Part shown: positions 38,225-47,965 of the stretch, piece after piece | Layout of the letters: the number at the start of each line of letters is the position of its first letter | Position numbering within the stretch: position 1 is the first letter of the stretch | Assembly (NCBI GenBank): GCA_964472015.1 | Contig: CAYYIP010000001.1 | Coordinates: forward strand, 145,146 to 209,145 | Reading direction: 5' to 3' | From: JAAYTD01 sp964472015 | GTDB taxonomy: Bacteria; Bacteroidota; Ignavibacteria; Kapaibacteriales; UBA2268 | Length of the DNA stretch: 64,000 bases | Made by a program: the position numbers and the translations under genes | The notes under the pieces: generated by a model | Seen by the model: only the letters and a program-made list of their open reading frames with translations | Told to the model about the DNA's origin: nothing | Databases searched by the model: none

Positions 38225-38737
38225 TTATTTAATTAATTTTTTTACTTCTTTTATTACTTCACTGTAATTAGGTTCATTTGTAACTTCTTTTACATATTCA
38301 ACATATCTTATTATATTATTTTCATCAACAATAACAACACCACGTGAAAGTAATCTTAATTCTTTTATTAAAAAACCATATTTTAGTCCAAATTCTGTAT
38401 GTCTATGATCTGATAAAGCAACAACATGATTTAATCCTTCTGCCGCACAGAACCTACCCAATGCAAAAGGTAGATCATTAGAAATTGCTATAACTACAAC
38501 ATTAGGTGCTATATTTCCTAACTCTTTATTAAAAGTCCTAACTTGTGTAGCACATACTGGCGTATCAATAGACGGAAAAACTGTAATAATTTTAATTTTA
38601 TTATCAAAAGAATGCAAATTTACCTGAGTTAAATCCTGTTTTATAGCAACAAAATCAGGTGCCTCTGCTCCAATTTTTGCTTCTGTCCCAATTAAAGTAA
38701 TAGGAAGATTCTTAAATGTAATGTTTGAATTTAACAT
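38225..38737 (-). CDS. tpx: Thiol peroxidase
   Basis: 170-residue Tpx-type peroxiredoxin that reduces hydroperoxides using thioredoxin. The peroxidatic cysteine is C62 in PSIDTPVCATQ and the resolving cysteine is C97 in LGRFCAAEG, both at the family positions. Complete. A TAAATTTG element (38764-38771, minus strand) lies 26 bases upstream. Confidence 0.96.
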   Translation of the reverse strand: MLNSNITFKNLPITLIGTEAKIGAEAPDFVAIKQDLTQVNLHSFDNKIKIITVFPSIDTPVCATQVRTFNKELGNIAPNVVVIAISNDLPFALGRFCAAEGLNHVVALSDHRHTEFGLKYGFLIKELRLLSRGVVIVDENNIIRYVEYVKEVTNEPNYSEVIKEVKKLIK

Positions 38738-38823
38738 ATAATTTCCTTATTTAAAAAGTTTATCAAATTTACAATATCAAAATATTAAGTACTCAATAAA
38801 TAAAAAAAAGTTACAAAATAATT

Positions 38824-39285
38824 TTAATCTAAGAGCTTAGCTATAATTTTAGATGTAGACTTCCCTTCAACAAATGGCAAAATAATTACTTCCCCACCAT
38901 TATCCATAACAACATCGGCGCCTACAACATCTTTTATAGAATAGTCACCTCCTTTTACTAAAATATTCGGTAGAATATTTTTGATTAAATTTAATGGAGT
39001 ATCTTCTTTGAAAATAACGACATAATCAACAGGCTTTAAACTACATAAAACATTTGCTCTATCAATTTCTATATTTATAGGGCGGCCTTCACCTTTCAAT
39101 CGTTTTACAGAATCATCAGAATTTAACCCAACAATTAATACATCTCCTAACTTTTTAGCTTCATTCAAATAAAAACAATGTCCTGAATGAATTATGTCAA
39201 AACATCCATTTGTAAAAACAATAGTTTTATTATTTTTTTTTGCTTCACTTGCAATATTCTTTATAAGTTCTAAACTACAAATCAT
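38824..39285 (-). CDS. rfaE2: Heptose 1-phosphate adenylyltransferase (RfaE2/HldE C-domain type)
   Basis: 153-residue nucleotidyltransferase with NGCFDIIHSGHCFYL (HxGH), LGDVLIVGLNSDDSVKRLKGEGRP and a final EGKSTSKII. This matches the stand-alone second domain of HldE, which makes ADP-heptose for LPS core. Related cytidylyltransferases share the fold, so the sugar is inferred. No other heptose gene is nearby. TATTTTTG occurs twice on the minus strand 40-57 bases upstream. Confidence 0.85.
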   Translation of the reverse strand: MICSLELIKNIASEAKKNNKTIVFTNGCFDIIHSGHCFYLNEAKKLGDVLIVGLNSDDSVKRLKGEGRPINIEIDRANVLCSLKPVDYVVIFKEDTPLNLIKNILPNILVKGGDYSIKDVVGADVVMDNGGEVIILPFVEGKSTSKIIAKLLD

Positions 39286-39445
39286 ATAAAATATTTAAAT
39301 ATTTAGTATAAATTCATTTTTAAACAAAAATAAACAAAAATAACTAAAAAAATAAATTTTTTATTTCTTAACACTATCTAAACACTTTATATTTATTTTT
39401 GTAATTTGTAAAATATAATATCCAAAAATAATAATTAAAAAATTT
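39286..39445. promoter_or_regulatory. Divergent promoter region, rfaE2-like and pit
   Basis: 160-base divergent gap where the long minus-strand run ends. TATTTTTG occurs on the minus strand at 39325-39332 and 39335-39342 (towards rfaE2) and on the plus strand at 39394-39401 (towards pit, 45 bases before its ATG). No clear -33 TTTG boxes. Confidence 0.45.
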
Positions 39446-41713
39446 ATGGAACTTTCTTTATTAATAGTAATTTTATTATTAATTCTTGCTATTATAGGTT
39501 TAGTTGTTGGAGTTGCAAATGATGCTGTTAATTTTTTAAATGCAGCGTTAGGTTCGCATGCTGCAAAATATAAAGTAATATTAACTTTTGCAGTATTAGG
39601 TTTAATAGTTGGAGTTACATTTTCAAGTGGAATGATGAACATAGCTAAAAGTGGTATATTCCATCCAGAATATTTTAACATTACAGATTTAATGTTTATT
39701 TTTATATCAGTTATGTTTACGAGTGTATTAATATTGGATTTATTTAATACATTTGGGCTACCAACTTCAACAACAATTACATTAGTTGCCGGATTATTTG
39801 GCGCTGCATTAAGCATATCATTTTTCAAATTAACTAATACTAATCCGGAACAAATTTACCAAATAGTTGATTATTTAAATGTAGCTAATTTATTAAAGAT
39901 ATTTACAGGGATTGTACTTTCAATAGGAATAGCATTTATTTGTGGTTTTATCACCCAATTCTTTGCAAGATTAATTTTTACATTTGACTATAAAAAACGT
40001 TTAAAACGTTATGGTGGAATATGGATAGGATTTGCTATAACAACTTTAATGTACTTTATATTTTTAAAAGGTATTCGATATGTATCTTTTATATCACAAG
40101 AAACAATAAATATCATATTAACAAATCAAACTAATATATTTATAATAACTTTTATTGCAAGTACATTATTAGGACAACTTTTATTATTATTTACCAAATT
40201 AAATATTTTAAAATTTATAGTATTATTAGGAATATTTTCGTTAGCATTATCTTTTGCAGCAAATGACTTAGTAAATTTTATAGGGGCACCTTTAGCAGGA
40301 CTTACAGCATATCAAATAGCACTCACTTTACCAGAACCTCTTACAACAACATTAGGAGCATTAGCAACAACTAAAGTACAAGCAGAAACTTGGATGTTAT
40401 TGCTGGCAGGTATTATTATGTCTTTAACATTAATATTTTCTAAAAAAGCACGAAATGTAACTGAAACAGAGGTCTCATTAGGAAGACAAGAAGATATAAC
40501 AGGGTTTGAAAGATTTGAATCCAATGCGGTAGCACGTAGTATTGTTCGTATGAATATAACTATATTTGATTCTATATCAAATATAATTCCTCGTATAATT
40601 AAAGTAAAAGTAAATAAACGTTTTAATATTGCTAAATATAAACCAGTACCAAATGAAAAAGGTGAATATCCATCATTTGATTTACTAAGAGCAAGTGTTA
40701 TATTGACTGTATCTTCTGCTTTAATTTCATTTGGAACTTCATTAAAATTACCACTTTCTACAACATATATAACTTTTATTGTTGCAATGGCAACTGCTTT
40801 TGCAGATAGATCTTGGGGGCGTGATAGTGCCGTTTATAGAGTCTCTGGAGTTGTAACTGTAATTGGGGGATGGTTTTTTACTGCTTTCGTTTCTGTTGCA
40901 TTAGCATTTATAATCGCTTCATTTATCTATTTTACAAATTATATAGGCATTATAATTATATCAGTATTAATAGTATTTTCATTTATAAAAACGTCTAAAT
41001 TACACAAAGAAAAAGCAGAGAAAGAAAAAAACAAAAAAGGAAGATTAAAAACTGCAACAAATGAACTTGAACTAGCAAATAATATACAACAAAACATAAG
41101 TGAATTTATAAATGATACTTCAACTATTTTAATTTCAGCAAGTGAAGCTCTTATAAAAGGAGATTTAAAAGAATTAAAAGCACAACATAAAATTTCAAAA
41201 TCTATAGCATTAAAAACTAACCCCATAATTAATGAACTTCTAAAAACATTATCTTATACAAGTGATGAAAATATTGAAAAAAGAGAACTATTACCAAGAA
41301 CAATAACTTCTTTTGTTTCCATCGCTGATAATCTATTAGAAATAACAAAATCAATGCAATCTTATATTGATAATAATCACTATTTGTTACTTGATATACA
41401 AATAGAAGAATTACAAATATGTTGTGAATTATTAGAAAATTTTAAAGATAAAATAATTATTTTTACTACTCAAAACAATTTAGCTTTATTAGAAAAGATA
41501 AATATTAATATAGATGAATTAAAGTCTGCTGTTAAGAAAAATAATAAAAATCAATTAAAACGTATCAAGAAGAATCCATCTGCTATGAAACGTTCTATGT
41601 TATTTATAACAATAATGCAAAAATTTGATAATTATATAGATGATTTAAAAATAATTCTTGAAGCTATAAAAGAAGCTATTGAAACAGAGCAAACTTATAA
41701 TTTAAATAATTAA
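39446..41713 (+). CDS. PiT-family phosphate transporter with C-terminal PhoU-like region
   Basis: 755-residue inorganic phosphate transporter. Both PiT repeats are visible: VGVANDAVNFLNAALGS near residue 22 and ALSFAANDLVNFIGAPLAG near residue 270, plus DLFNTFGLPTSTTITLVAG and LKLPLSTTYITFIVAMA. About ten membrane segments end near residue 520. The remaining ~220 residues are soluble, helical and PhoU-like (LANNIQQNISEFINDTSTIL, LPRTITSFVSIADNLLEI), probably controlling transport. Single gene with a shared terminator; divergent from rfaE2. Confidence 0.9.
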   Translation: MELSLLIVILLLILAIIGLVVGVANDAVNFLNAALGSHAAKYKVILTFAVLGLIVGVTFSSGMMNIAKSGIFHPEYFNITDLMFIFISVMFTSVLILDLFNTFGLPTSTTITLVAGLFGAALSISFFKLTNTNPEQIYQIVDYLNVANLLKIFTGIVLSIGIAFICGFITQFFARLIFTFDYKKRLKRYGGIWIGFAITTLMYFIFLKGIRYVSFISQETINIILTNQTNIFIITFIASTLLGQLLLLFTKLNILKFIVLLGIFSLALSFAANDLVNFIGAPLAGLTAYQIALTLPEPLTTTLGALATTKVQAETWMLLLAGIIMSLTLIFSKKARNVTETEVSLGRQEDITGFERFESNAVARSIVRMNITIFDSISNIIPRIIKVKVNKRFNIAKYKPVPNEKGEYPSFDLLRASVILTVSSALISFGTSLKLPLSTTYITFIVAMATAFADRSWGRDSAVYRVSGVVTVIGGWFFTAFVSVALAFIIASFIYFTNYIGIIIISVLIVFSFIKTSKLHKEKAEKEKNKKGRLKTATNELELANNIQQNISEFINDTSTILISASEALIKGDLKELKAQHKISKSIALKTNPIINELLKTLSYTSDENIEKRELLPRTITSFVSIADNLLEITKSMQSYIDNNHYLLLDIQIEELQICCELLENFKDKIIIFTTQNNLALLEKININIDELKSAVKKNNKNQLKRIKKNPSAMKRSMLFITIMQKFDNYIDDLKIILEAIKEAIETEQTYNLNN

Positions 41714-41741
41714 TTAGATATTTTTTATTTAGATAATATAA

Positions 41742-41777
41742 AAAAGAGCAAGTTTGTATAAATAAACTTGCTCTTTT
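41742..41777. terminator. Bidirectional terminator between pit and lat
   Basis: 14-base perfect stem (AAAAGAGCAAGTTT and its complement, 41742-41755/41764-41777) between convergent genes. T tracts follow on both strands, stronger on the minus strand. Confidence 0.88.
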
Positions 41778-41801
41778 AATTTAAACAACTATTTTATAAA
41801 A

Positions 41802-43136
41802 TTATAAACATTTCAATACATCTCTTAAAATTATCATAGCTGTATCAATATATTCTTTTTTAACATCAAGCGCAGGTCTAAACCTTATTGAATTTTTACC
41901 ACAAGGTAAAATCAATAACCCTTTTTCATGACATTTATTAATAAATTTATTTCTAACTTCAGTATCTTTATCAATAAAATCAAAAGCACAGAATAACCCA
42001 CGACCTCTAATAGCAGTAATTACATTAGGATATTCTTTCTCTAATTTAAATAAGTTATCTTTTAAATATTCACCCATAATTTTTGCATTTTCAACAAGTT
42101 TTTCTTCTTCAATAATTTCTAGATATCGAGTTGAACGTGCCATATCTACAATATTTCCACCCCAAGTAGAATTAATACGGCTTGATTTTTTAAATACATT
42201 ATCAGGTACTTCATCTATACGTTCAGTAACAAGAATACCACAAACTTGCATCTTTTTTCCAAAAGATATAATATCAGGTTTTACTCCAAATTGTTGATGA
42301 GCCCAAAATGTTCCTGTAATACCTAAACCACATTGTACTTCATCAAAAATTAACATTACTTCTTTTTCATCTGCTATTTTACGTAATTCTTGCAAAAATT
42401 CTGGTCTAAAGTGATTATCACCTCCTTCACCTTGTATAGTTTCTAGAATTATTCCAGCTATCTCATCAGGATTATTAGCAAAAGCTTCATTTATTTCTTT
42501 TAATGCTATTTTTTCTGTTTCTATAGTCTTAGCTATATTTTCTGGTGTTTCTGGAAAATTAATCTTTGGATTTATAATTCTTGGCCAATCAAATTTTGGA
42601 AACAATGCAACTTTATTAATATCTGTATTTGTAAGACTCATTGTATACCCTGTACGACCATGAAAAGAGTCTTTAAAATGTATAATTTTTGTACCTTTTT
42701 CTCCTTTCCCAGCAGCAATATTTTTACGGACCTTCCAATCTATAGCAGCTTTTAACGCATTTTCTACAGCCAAACCACCACCTTCTATAAAAAAAGCATA
42801 TTTAAAATACGGTGGTACAGCTACTTTAAAAAATGTATTTACAAATGTTGCAAAAACATCAGTGTAAATATCTGAATTAGCAATTTTATTAATAGCAATT
42901 TTACCTATATATTCTATAAATTCAGGAGTATCCATTTTTGGATGATTCATTCTGACAGGTACAGAAGCAAAATTAGTAAACATATCTATATATTCTTTAC
43001 CAGTACGAGCATCTACTAATTTTGAATTACTTTTTGCTAAATCAAGCACAATATCAAATCCATCTACTAACATATGATTTGATAAATTTTCTCTTACAGT
43101 GGCTGAATCCACATAGTACTTTGGTTTATATTCCAT
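41802..43136 (-). CDS. lat: L-lysine 6-transaminase
   Basis: 444-residue class III PLP aminotransferase. FFIEGGGLAVENALKAAIDWK, HFKDSFHGRTGYTMSLTN, ETIQGEGGDNHFRPEF, LIFDEVQCGLGITGTFWAHQ and the PLP lysine in DIISFGKKMQVCG match lysine 6-aminotransferases, which convert lysine to a semialdehyde that cyclises to piperideine carboxylate. Ornithine or GABA transaminases are less likely because of the N-terminal VDGFDIVLDLAKS segment. Its role is lysine catabolism or compatible-solute synthesis. Monocistronic, with a terminator. Confidence 0.85.
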   Translation of the reverse strand: MEYKPKYYVDSATVRENLSNHMLVDGFDIVLDLAKSNSKLVDARTGKEYIDMFTNFASVPVRMNHPKMDTPEFIEYIGKIAINKIANSDIYTDVFATFVNTFFKVAVPPYFKYAFFIEGGGLAVENALKAAIDWKVRKNIAAGKGEKGTKIIHFKDSFHGRTGYTMSLTNTDINKVALFPKFDWPRIINPKINFPETPENIAKTIETEKIALKEINEAFANNPDEIAGIILETIQGEGGDNHFRPEFLQELRKIADEKEVMLIFDEVQCGLGITGTFWAHQQFGVKPDIISFGKKMQVCGILVTERIDEVPDNVFKKSSRINSTWGGNIVDMARSTRYLEIIEEEKLVENAKIMGEYLKDNLFKLEKEYPNVITAIRGRGLFCAFDFIDKDTEVRNKFINKCHEKGLLILPCGKNSIRFRPALDVKKEYIDTAMIILRDVLKCL

Positions 43137-43506
43137 TGTAGTCCTCCAATTAAAAGACTTTAAAAACTAATAAGTTAAAAAAATATGTATCCTACACTTC
43201 TTTACTCAATATTAATTTAAGTGTATACATTTTATGATTGAATTTAATTATATTTTTGATTGTATATTTATATTTTATTTTTAAGAAAAAATAAAGAGAT
43301 GCAAATGTAACAATAAAAAATATTTACATTATAATAAAATATAGTATAATATAAATATAAATATAAATATAAATATTTAATTACATTTAATTATTGCAAT
43401 ATAATAAAAAAAAATCAATTTATTTGTATATTATTCCTTTTTTATTTATTTTAGTAGAATTTCATATATAGTTATTTAATATAACTACTCTATTTTCGTT
43501 ATAATT
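43137..43506. other. 370-base divergent intergenic region
   Basis: Between lat and the cupin gene. It contains four copies of a 6-base ATAAAT repeat (43351-43374) and a minus-strand TACATTTG at 43302-43309. I see no open frame with coding character and no structured RNA. Confidence 0.6.
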
Positions 43507-43857
43507 ATGTTCTTAAAAAAAAACAATATTTTAATCAACAATTTTAATAGTATAAGCAAAAACAAAGAAATATTTGAATTATTATTCAGTGGACAAGAAT
43601 TTTCTGTTGAACGTATAATTTCTAATGGTCAAAAAAGTCCAGAAAATTTTTGGTATGATCAAAAAAACAATGAATGGGTTATTGTTCTGCAAGGCAATGC
43701 TAAAATTGAATTTCAAAATATTAATAATACTAATGAAATTATTGAATTAAATAAGGGAGATTACATTTTAATTCCTGCTCATCAACAACATAGAGTATTA
43801 GAAACCTCTCAAACAGAAGAAACTATTTGGTTAGCCATACATTATAAGAGTATATAA
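43507..43857 (+). CDS. Cupin-domain protein
   Basis: 116-residue small cupin. The two conserved blocks are EWVIVLQGNAKIEFQN and LNKGDYILIPAHQQHRV, with histidines able to bind a metal. The family covers isomerases, dioxygenases and sugar-binding proteins; the reaction here is unknown. It ends seven bases before the NFACT gene, so the two are cotranscribed. Confidence 0.85.
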   Translation: MFLKKNNILINNFNSISKNKEIFELLFSGQEFSVERIISNGQKSPENFWYDQKNNEWVIVLQGNAKIEFQNINNTNEIIELNKGDYILIPAHQQHRVLETSQTEETIWLAIHYKSI

Positions 43858-43864
43858 ATACACA

Positions 43865-45505
43865 ATGATACGCGATTTCTTTACTTTAATGAAATTAAAA
43901 AAAAATTTAGAACAATTTGTTGGAATGCAAGTTATTAATTTTTTTTCACAAGAAAAAGATATTATTGTTATTTCTTTTGCTAATACTAAAAATTCTACTG
44001 ATAATAATAAATTTACAAATAATAATATTATTTTTTCATTAATACCTTCAAATTCTACTATTTACATCAATGATAATTTTATAAAAGAAAAAAAAAATAC
44101 ATCTATTATTTTTCCAAATATATTAAATGAAGTATTACAAACAATAGAAATATTACAAAATGATAGAATTATAAAATTTACTTTTATTAAACATATATTA
44201 TACTTCTTCCCTTTTGGTGGAAATAATTCAAATCTATTTATTTGTAATAAACAAAATAATGTTCTTTATGTCACAAAAAACAAAGGAAATTATATTAATA
44301 CTACATTTAATATAAAAAAATATATTTATAATTATACTGAGTTCTTAGAATATAATTCTAATGCTACTATATTTGAAGCAATAACTAAATCAAATTTACA
44401 TTTAAATAAATATTATGCAATAGAATTTTTAAAACAAGAAAATATAAACATTAATACAAAACTAAGTGATATAAATTTGATATTAATATATAATAAAATT
44501 ATAGAATTTATAGGCAAACTATTATCATATAATGAATTCTTTATTTATGATAATAATATATTATCTTTAATACCATTAAAAGATTATATATTAACAAAAA
44601 AATATAATAATATCAGTGAAGCAATAAAATACATTCACATTAATACTCTAATAGAAAACAAAAGAAAAACAATTATAAAAGAAATAATGTTAAAATTAAA
44701 ACGTAATGAAAAAAAACTATTAGATAATATAAAAAATTCTGAAAATTTTAATGACTCTTTTTTACGCGCTAAAAACTATAAAAATTATGCAGAATTATTA
44801 ATGTCACAAACAAACATTAAAATAAAATCAGGAGAAGAAATTATTTTATTAGATTGGAATGAAAATAAAATAAATATAAAATTAGATAAAAAACTTTCTC
44901 TATTAGACAATGCAAATAAATATTTTTCTAAATACAAAAAAAGTTTAGAAGAATCGAAAATAAAGCAACAAAGAATTCCTATATTATATGAAAAATTAAA
45001 AATAGTTCAAGATAATATAAATCAACTTAATAACACTATAGATATAAAAGAATTACAAAAGTTACGTACTAAATTAATACAAAATACAACAATAATTATG
45101 CAACAAGAACCTCAACCAATAAATATAAAATTTAGAAAATTCATACTTGATGATAATTATACTCTTTATGTAGGAAAAAATGCAGCAAATAATGATGAAT
45201 TAACAATGAAATTTGCTAAACCCAATGATGTTTGGCTACATGCCCGAGGGAGTAGTGGCTCACATTGTATAATTAGATCATCTAATTCTATTAAAAATGA
45301 AAAAACACCTAAATTAATATTAAAAAAAGCAGCAGAAATAGCAGCATATTATTCAGATGCTAAAAATTCAAAATACACACCTGTTTGTTATACCCAAAAA
45401 AAATATGTTCATAAACCTAAAAATGCTAATGTTGGTTCAGTTGTATTACAACGAGAAGAAATTATAATGGTTGAACCAAAATTACCTGATGAAAAAAACA
45501 TTTAA
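43865..45505 (+). CDS. NFACT-family protein (RqcH/Rqc2-like)
   Basis: 546 residues with the NFACT layout: N-terminal NFACT-N domain with the DR pair (D100, R101 in NDRIIKFTF) needed in RqcH for tRNA binding, a central coiled coil (~280-410), and a C-terminal NFACT-R domain (YTLYVGKNAANNDELTMKFAKPNDVWLHARGSSGSH, then VCYTQKKYVHKPKNANVGSV). RqcH adds alanine tails to nascent chains on stalled 50S subunits. The central part is unusually Asn/Ile/Lys-rich. Convergent with scpA, 29 bases apart. Confidence 0.9.
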   Translation: MIRDFFTLMKLKKNLEQFVGMQVINFFSQEKDIIVISFANTKNSTDNNKFTNNNIIFSLIPSNSTIYINDNFIKEKKNTSIIFPNILNEVLQTIEILQNDRIIKFTFIKHILYFFPFGGNNSNLFICNKQNNVLYVTKNKGNYINTTFNIKKYIYNYTEFLEYNSNATIFEAITKSNLHLNKYYAIEFLKQENININTKLSDINLILIYNKIIEFIGKLLSYNEFFIYDNNILSLIPLKDYILTKKYNNISEAIKYIHINTLIENKRKTIIKEIMLKLKRNEKKLLDNIKNSENFNDSFLRAKNYKNYAELLMSQTNIKIKSGEEIILLDWNENKINIKLDKKLSLLDNANKYFSKYKKSLEESKIKQQRIPILYEKLKIVQDNINQLNNTIDIKELQKLRTKLIQNTTIIMQQEPQPINIKFRKFILDDNYTLYVGKNAANNDELTMKFAKPNDVWLHARGSSGSHCIIRSSNSIKNEKTPKLILKKAAEIAAYYSDAKNSKYTPVCYTQKKYVHKPKNANVGSVVLQREEIIMVEPKLPDEKNI

Positions 45506-45534
45506 CATATACTTAATTCTATTATTTTATATAG

Positions 45535-46266
45535 TTATTCTTTATTATCAATATTTGATACTTCTGATATAATAATATCACCAAAAATATCTTCCTGTGT
45601 TATAAATATAAAACCGTTTTTCATTAACTCTAGCATCGCAAGAAATGTAACAACTATATGTAACTTAGAAATATTTTTTGTTATTTCATTAAAAGTAATT
45701 CTTTTTTTATCTTGAATTAATTTTTTTATTAGAACTTTTTTCTCTTCTATATTAACTGCTTCAATTTCTATAACATGTACATTTTCTTCTTTATATAAAT
45801 TTCTTTGGATAGCTCTTGCAAATGATTTTAATATATCAAATAAAGTAGAGTTTTTATAAACAATATCAATATTCGCTTGTACATATTCAGCAGACAAATT
45901 TCCACGATTTAACATAAATTTCCTTTGATTAACCATAGTATTTAGGTTTTTTGCTGCCTCTTTAAATTGTACATATTCTAGTATATTCTGAACTAATTGT
46001 TCCCTTGGATCTTCAAGTTCTTCACCATCATCTGACTTTTGTCTAGGCAATAACATTTGAGTTTTAATATAAATCAAATTTGCAGCCATAACAATAAATT
46101 CGCCTGCAACTTCTATATCAAAATGTTTCATAAACTTAATATAGTTTAAGAACTCATCTGCTAACTTTGCAATAGGAATATCATAGATATTTAATTCTGA
46201 ACGTTTAATGAAATACAATAATAAATCAAAAGGACCCTGAAAATTTGGTAAAATAATTTTATACAT
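45535..46266 (-). CDS. scpA: Segregation and condensation protein A
   Basis: 243-residue kleisin that joins SMC and ScpB. FQGPFDLLLYFIKRSELNIYDIPIAKLADEFLNYI, EFIVMAANLIYIKTQMLLPR and the C-terminal winged-helix part (VVTFLAMLELMKNGFIFITQEDIFGDI) are typical. scpB is not adjacent. It lies 22 bases downstream of the sirtuin gene on the same strand. Confidence 0.94.
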   Translation of the reverse strand: MYKIILPNFQGPFDLLLYFIKRSELNIYDIPIAKLADEFLNYIKFMKHFDIEVAGEFIVMAANLIYIKTQMLLPRQKSDDGEELEDPREQLVQNILEYVQFKEAAKNLNTMVNQRKFMLNRGNLSAEYVQANIDIVYKNSTLFDILKSFARAIQRNLYKEENVHVIEIEAVNIEEKKVLIKKLIQDKKRITFNEITKNISKLHIVVTFLAMLELMKNGFIFITQEDIFGDIIISEVSNIDNKE

Positions 46267-46288
46267 AACAATAAAATAACAATATTAA

Positions 46289-47035
46289 TTATTTATTCTT
46301 TTTACCAGCAATAGATTTAACCAATTCTGGTAATACAGTTGCAGCGGTACCATTTAATACAAAACTAGCTTCATTAGAAAAACTGGTCATTCTAGGATTT
46401 ATTTCAATAACAACAGCACCACTATTTTTTGCAATATAAGGTAATGCAGCAGCAGGATATACTTCAGTAGATGTTCCAATTGATAAAAAAACTTGGCATT
46501 CTTCTGTAGCTTTTTCTGCTTCAAATAAAGTATTTTGAGGTAATTGTTCACCAAACCATACAACTGATGGTCTAATTTTACCACCACATAAAGGACATAC
46601 AGGTAAAATTTTACTATTTATATCAATATCCTCTAAATAAGGTTTTTTACATATCAAACAATGATTTTCAACAATATTTCCATGTAATTCGAGAACATTT
46701 TTAGAACCAGCTGCCTGATGTAATCTATCAATATTTTGAGTAATTAAAGTAAAGTTAGAATATAAAGTTTCCATTTTTGCAAGTGCAATATGTCCTTCAT
46801 TTGGTTTTGCCATAGCAATAACTTTTCGCCTTTCATTATACCAATTCCAAACTGTTTCAGGATTTCGCATAAATCCTTCTATACTAGCAAGCTCTTCTGG
46901 ATTTAATTTTGCCCATAAGCCATCGGGATCTCTAAATGTTTTAATCCCACTTTCTGCTGACATTCCTGCACCTGTTAATACTGCAATTTTATCAGCTTTT
47001 ATTAAAGATTCTATTAGGTCATTAGTAAAATTCAT
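46289..47035 (-). CDS. NAD-dependent deacylase (sirtuin)
   Basis: 248-residue Sir2-family protein. NAD site GAGMSAESGIKTFRDPDGLW (residues ~21-40), catalytic histidine in TQNIDRLHQAAGSKNVLELHGNI, zinc cysteines in CLICKKP and CPLCGGKIRPSVVWFGE. It lacks no core motif. The target is probably acetylated or acylated lysine. Upstream gene of a pair with scpA. Confidence 0.93.
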   Translation of the reverse strand: MNFTNDLIESLIKADKIAVLTGAGMSAESGIKTFRDPDGLWAKLNPEELASIEGFMRNPETVWNWYNERRKVIAMAKPNEGHIALAKMETLYSNFTLITQNIDRLHQAAGSKNVLELHGNIVENHCLICKKPYLEDIDINSKILPVCPLCGGKIRPSVVWFGEQLPQNTLFEAEKATEECQVFLSIGTSTEVYPAAALPYIAKNSGAVVIEINPRMTSFSNEASFVLNGTAATVLPELVKSIAGKKNK

Positions 47036-47534
47036 AATAATTCTCCTAAAAAGATATTTACTTTTTGTTAATTATAAAATTTAAAAGATAAAATTAATAT
47101 AATGTATTATATATATTTTTTTTATTTGCTTATACCTTTTAAAATCTTTTTTACACAATATAAAATAATTGATTTTTAGATTTTATTAAAATAAGATATA
47201 CAAAAATACAATTATTTTTTATAATATTTGATTTTAACATTTAATTATAAATATATATAATTTTTATTTAATTATATAATTTTTATTTAATTATAATGTA
47301 TTCTATTTATAATTTTAATAACTTTATATTATCAATCTTTTTATCTTTAATATTAAAAATTATAAAAATAATTGTATTTATTTCTAAATGAAATATAAAA
47401 AAAGAAAAAACTTTTTTATAATAATATATTTCTTTTATATTATTTGAAATATTATTTGTAAATTGCAAAGTTTGAAAACAAAAGTTTAAAAAGAATATAT
47501 ATATAAAAAATAGTTATTAAAAAAAGAGGTAAAT
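47036..47534. other. 499-base divergent intergenic region
   Basis: Between the sirtuin and the small lipoprotein. It is nearly pure A/T and contains TATTTTTG on the minus strand (47201-47208) and a perfect 19-base tandem duplication (47256-47293). No coding frame or structured RNA recognised. Confidence 0.6.
47256..47293. repeat. Perfect 19 bp tandem duplication
   Basis: Two adjacent identical copies (47256-47274 and 47275-47293) of TATAATTTTTATTTAATTA in the gap before the small lipoprotein gene. Confidence 0.9.
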
Positions 47535-47831
47535 ATGAAAAAAAGTATATTGGCTATATTAGCTTCCTTATTACTGCCTATATTAGTTATTGCTTGTACT
47601 TCTACAGAAGAAAAAGATAATTTATTTTATGATACTTATAAAAACATACTAATTATACGTAATAACAATAGTGAAGATACTGCAAAGGCAAATAAATTAG
47701 TAAAAGAATTAATTAAAAAAAATGGCTATACAGACAAATCATTTAAAGATGAATTTATACGTTTATCTGAACAACCAAATACTTTTGCAAAAAAAATAGA
47801 TTCAGTGAGAACTATTGCTATAGGTATGTAA
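47535..47831 (+). CDS. Small lipoprotein
   Basis: 98-residue protein with a signal peptide and lipobox LVIAC (C21). AGAGGT sits just upstream of the ATG. The mature part is charged and helical (NSEDTAKANKLVKELIKKNGYTDKSFKDEFIRLSE) and ends hydrophobic. It matches no family I recognise. It stands alone, 134 bases before the methyltransferase. Confidence 0.75.
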   Translation: MKKSILAILASLLLPILVIACTSTEEKDNLFYDTYKNILIIRNNNSEDTAKANKLVKELIKKNGYTDKSFKDEFIRLSEQPNTFAKKIDSVRTIAIGM

Positions 47832-47965
47832 TTATATTTAAAATATTAAAAATTTTTAAATTATTAATTATTTATAAATATAATATTAGTACTTAACGGG
47901 ATAAAAAATATTTTAATCAATATTAAGAACAAGTATATTCTTAAAAAAAGATAATACTTACTAAA

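Noticed and set aside
39286..39445. Possible replication origin at the strand switch
   Set aside because: No DnaA-box-like TTATCCACA sequences or clustered repeats, and no dnaA or dnaN nearby.
39361..39828. Open frame antisense to pit
   Set aside because: It mirrors the well-supported PiT frame, has no family similarity and no ribosome site.
43351..43374. ATAAAT repeat as a CRISPR or regulatory array
   Set aside because: Only four 6-base units without spacers; simple sequence in A/T-rich DNA.
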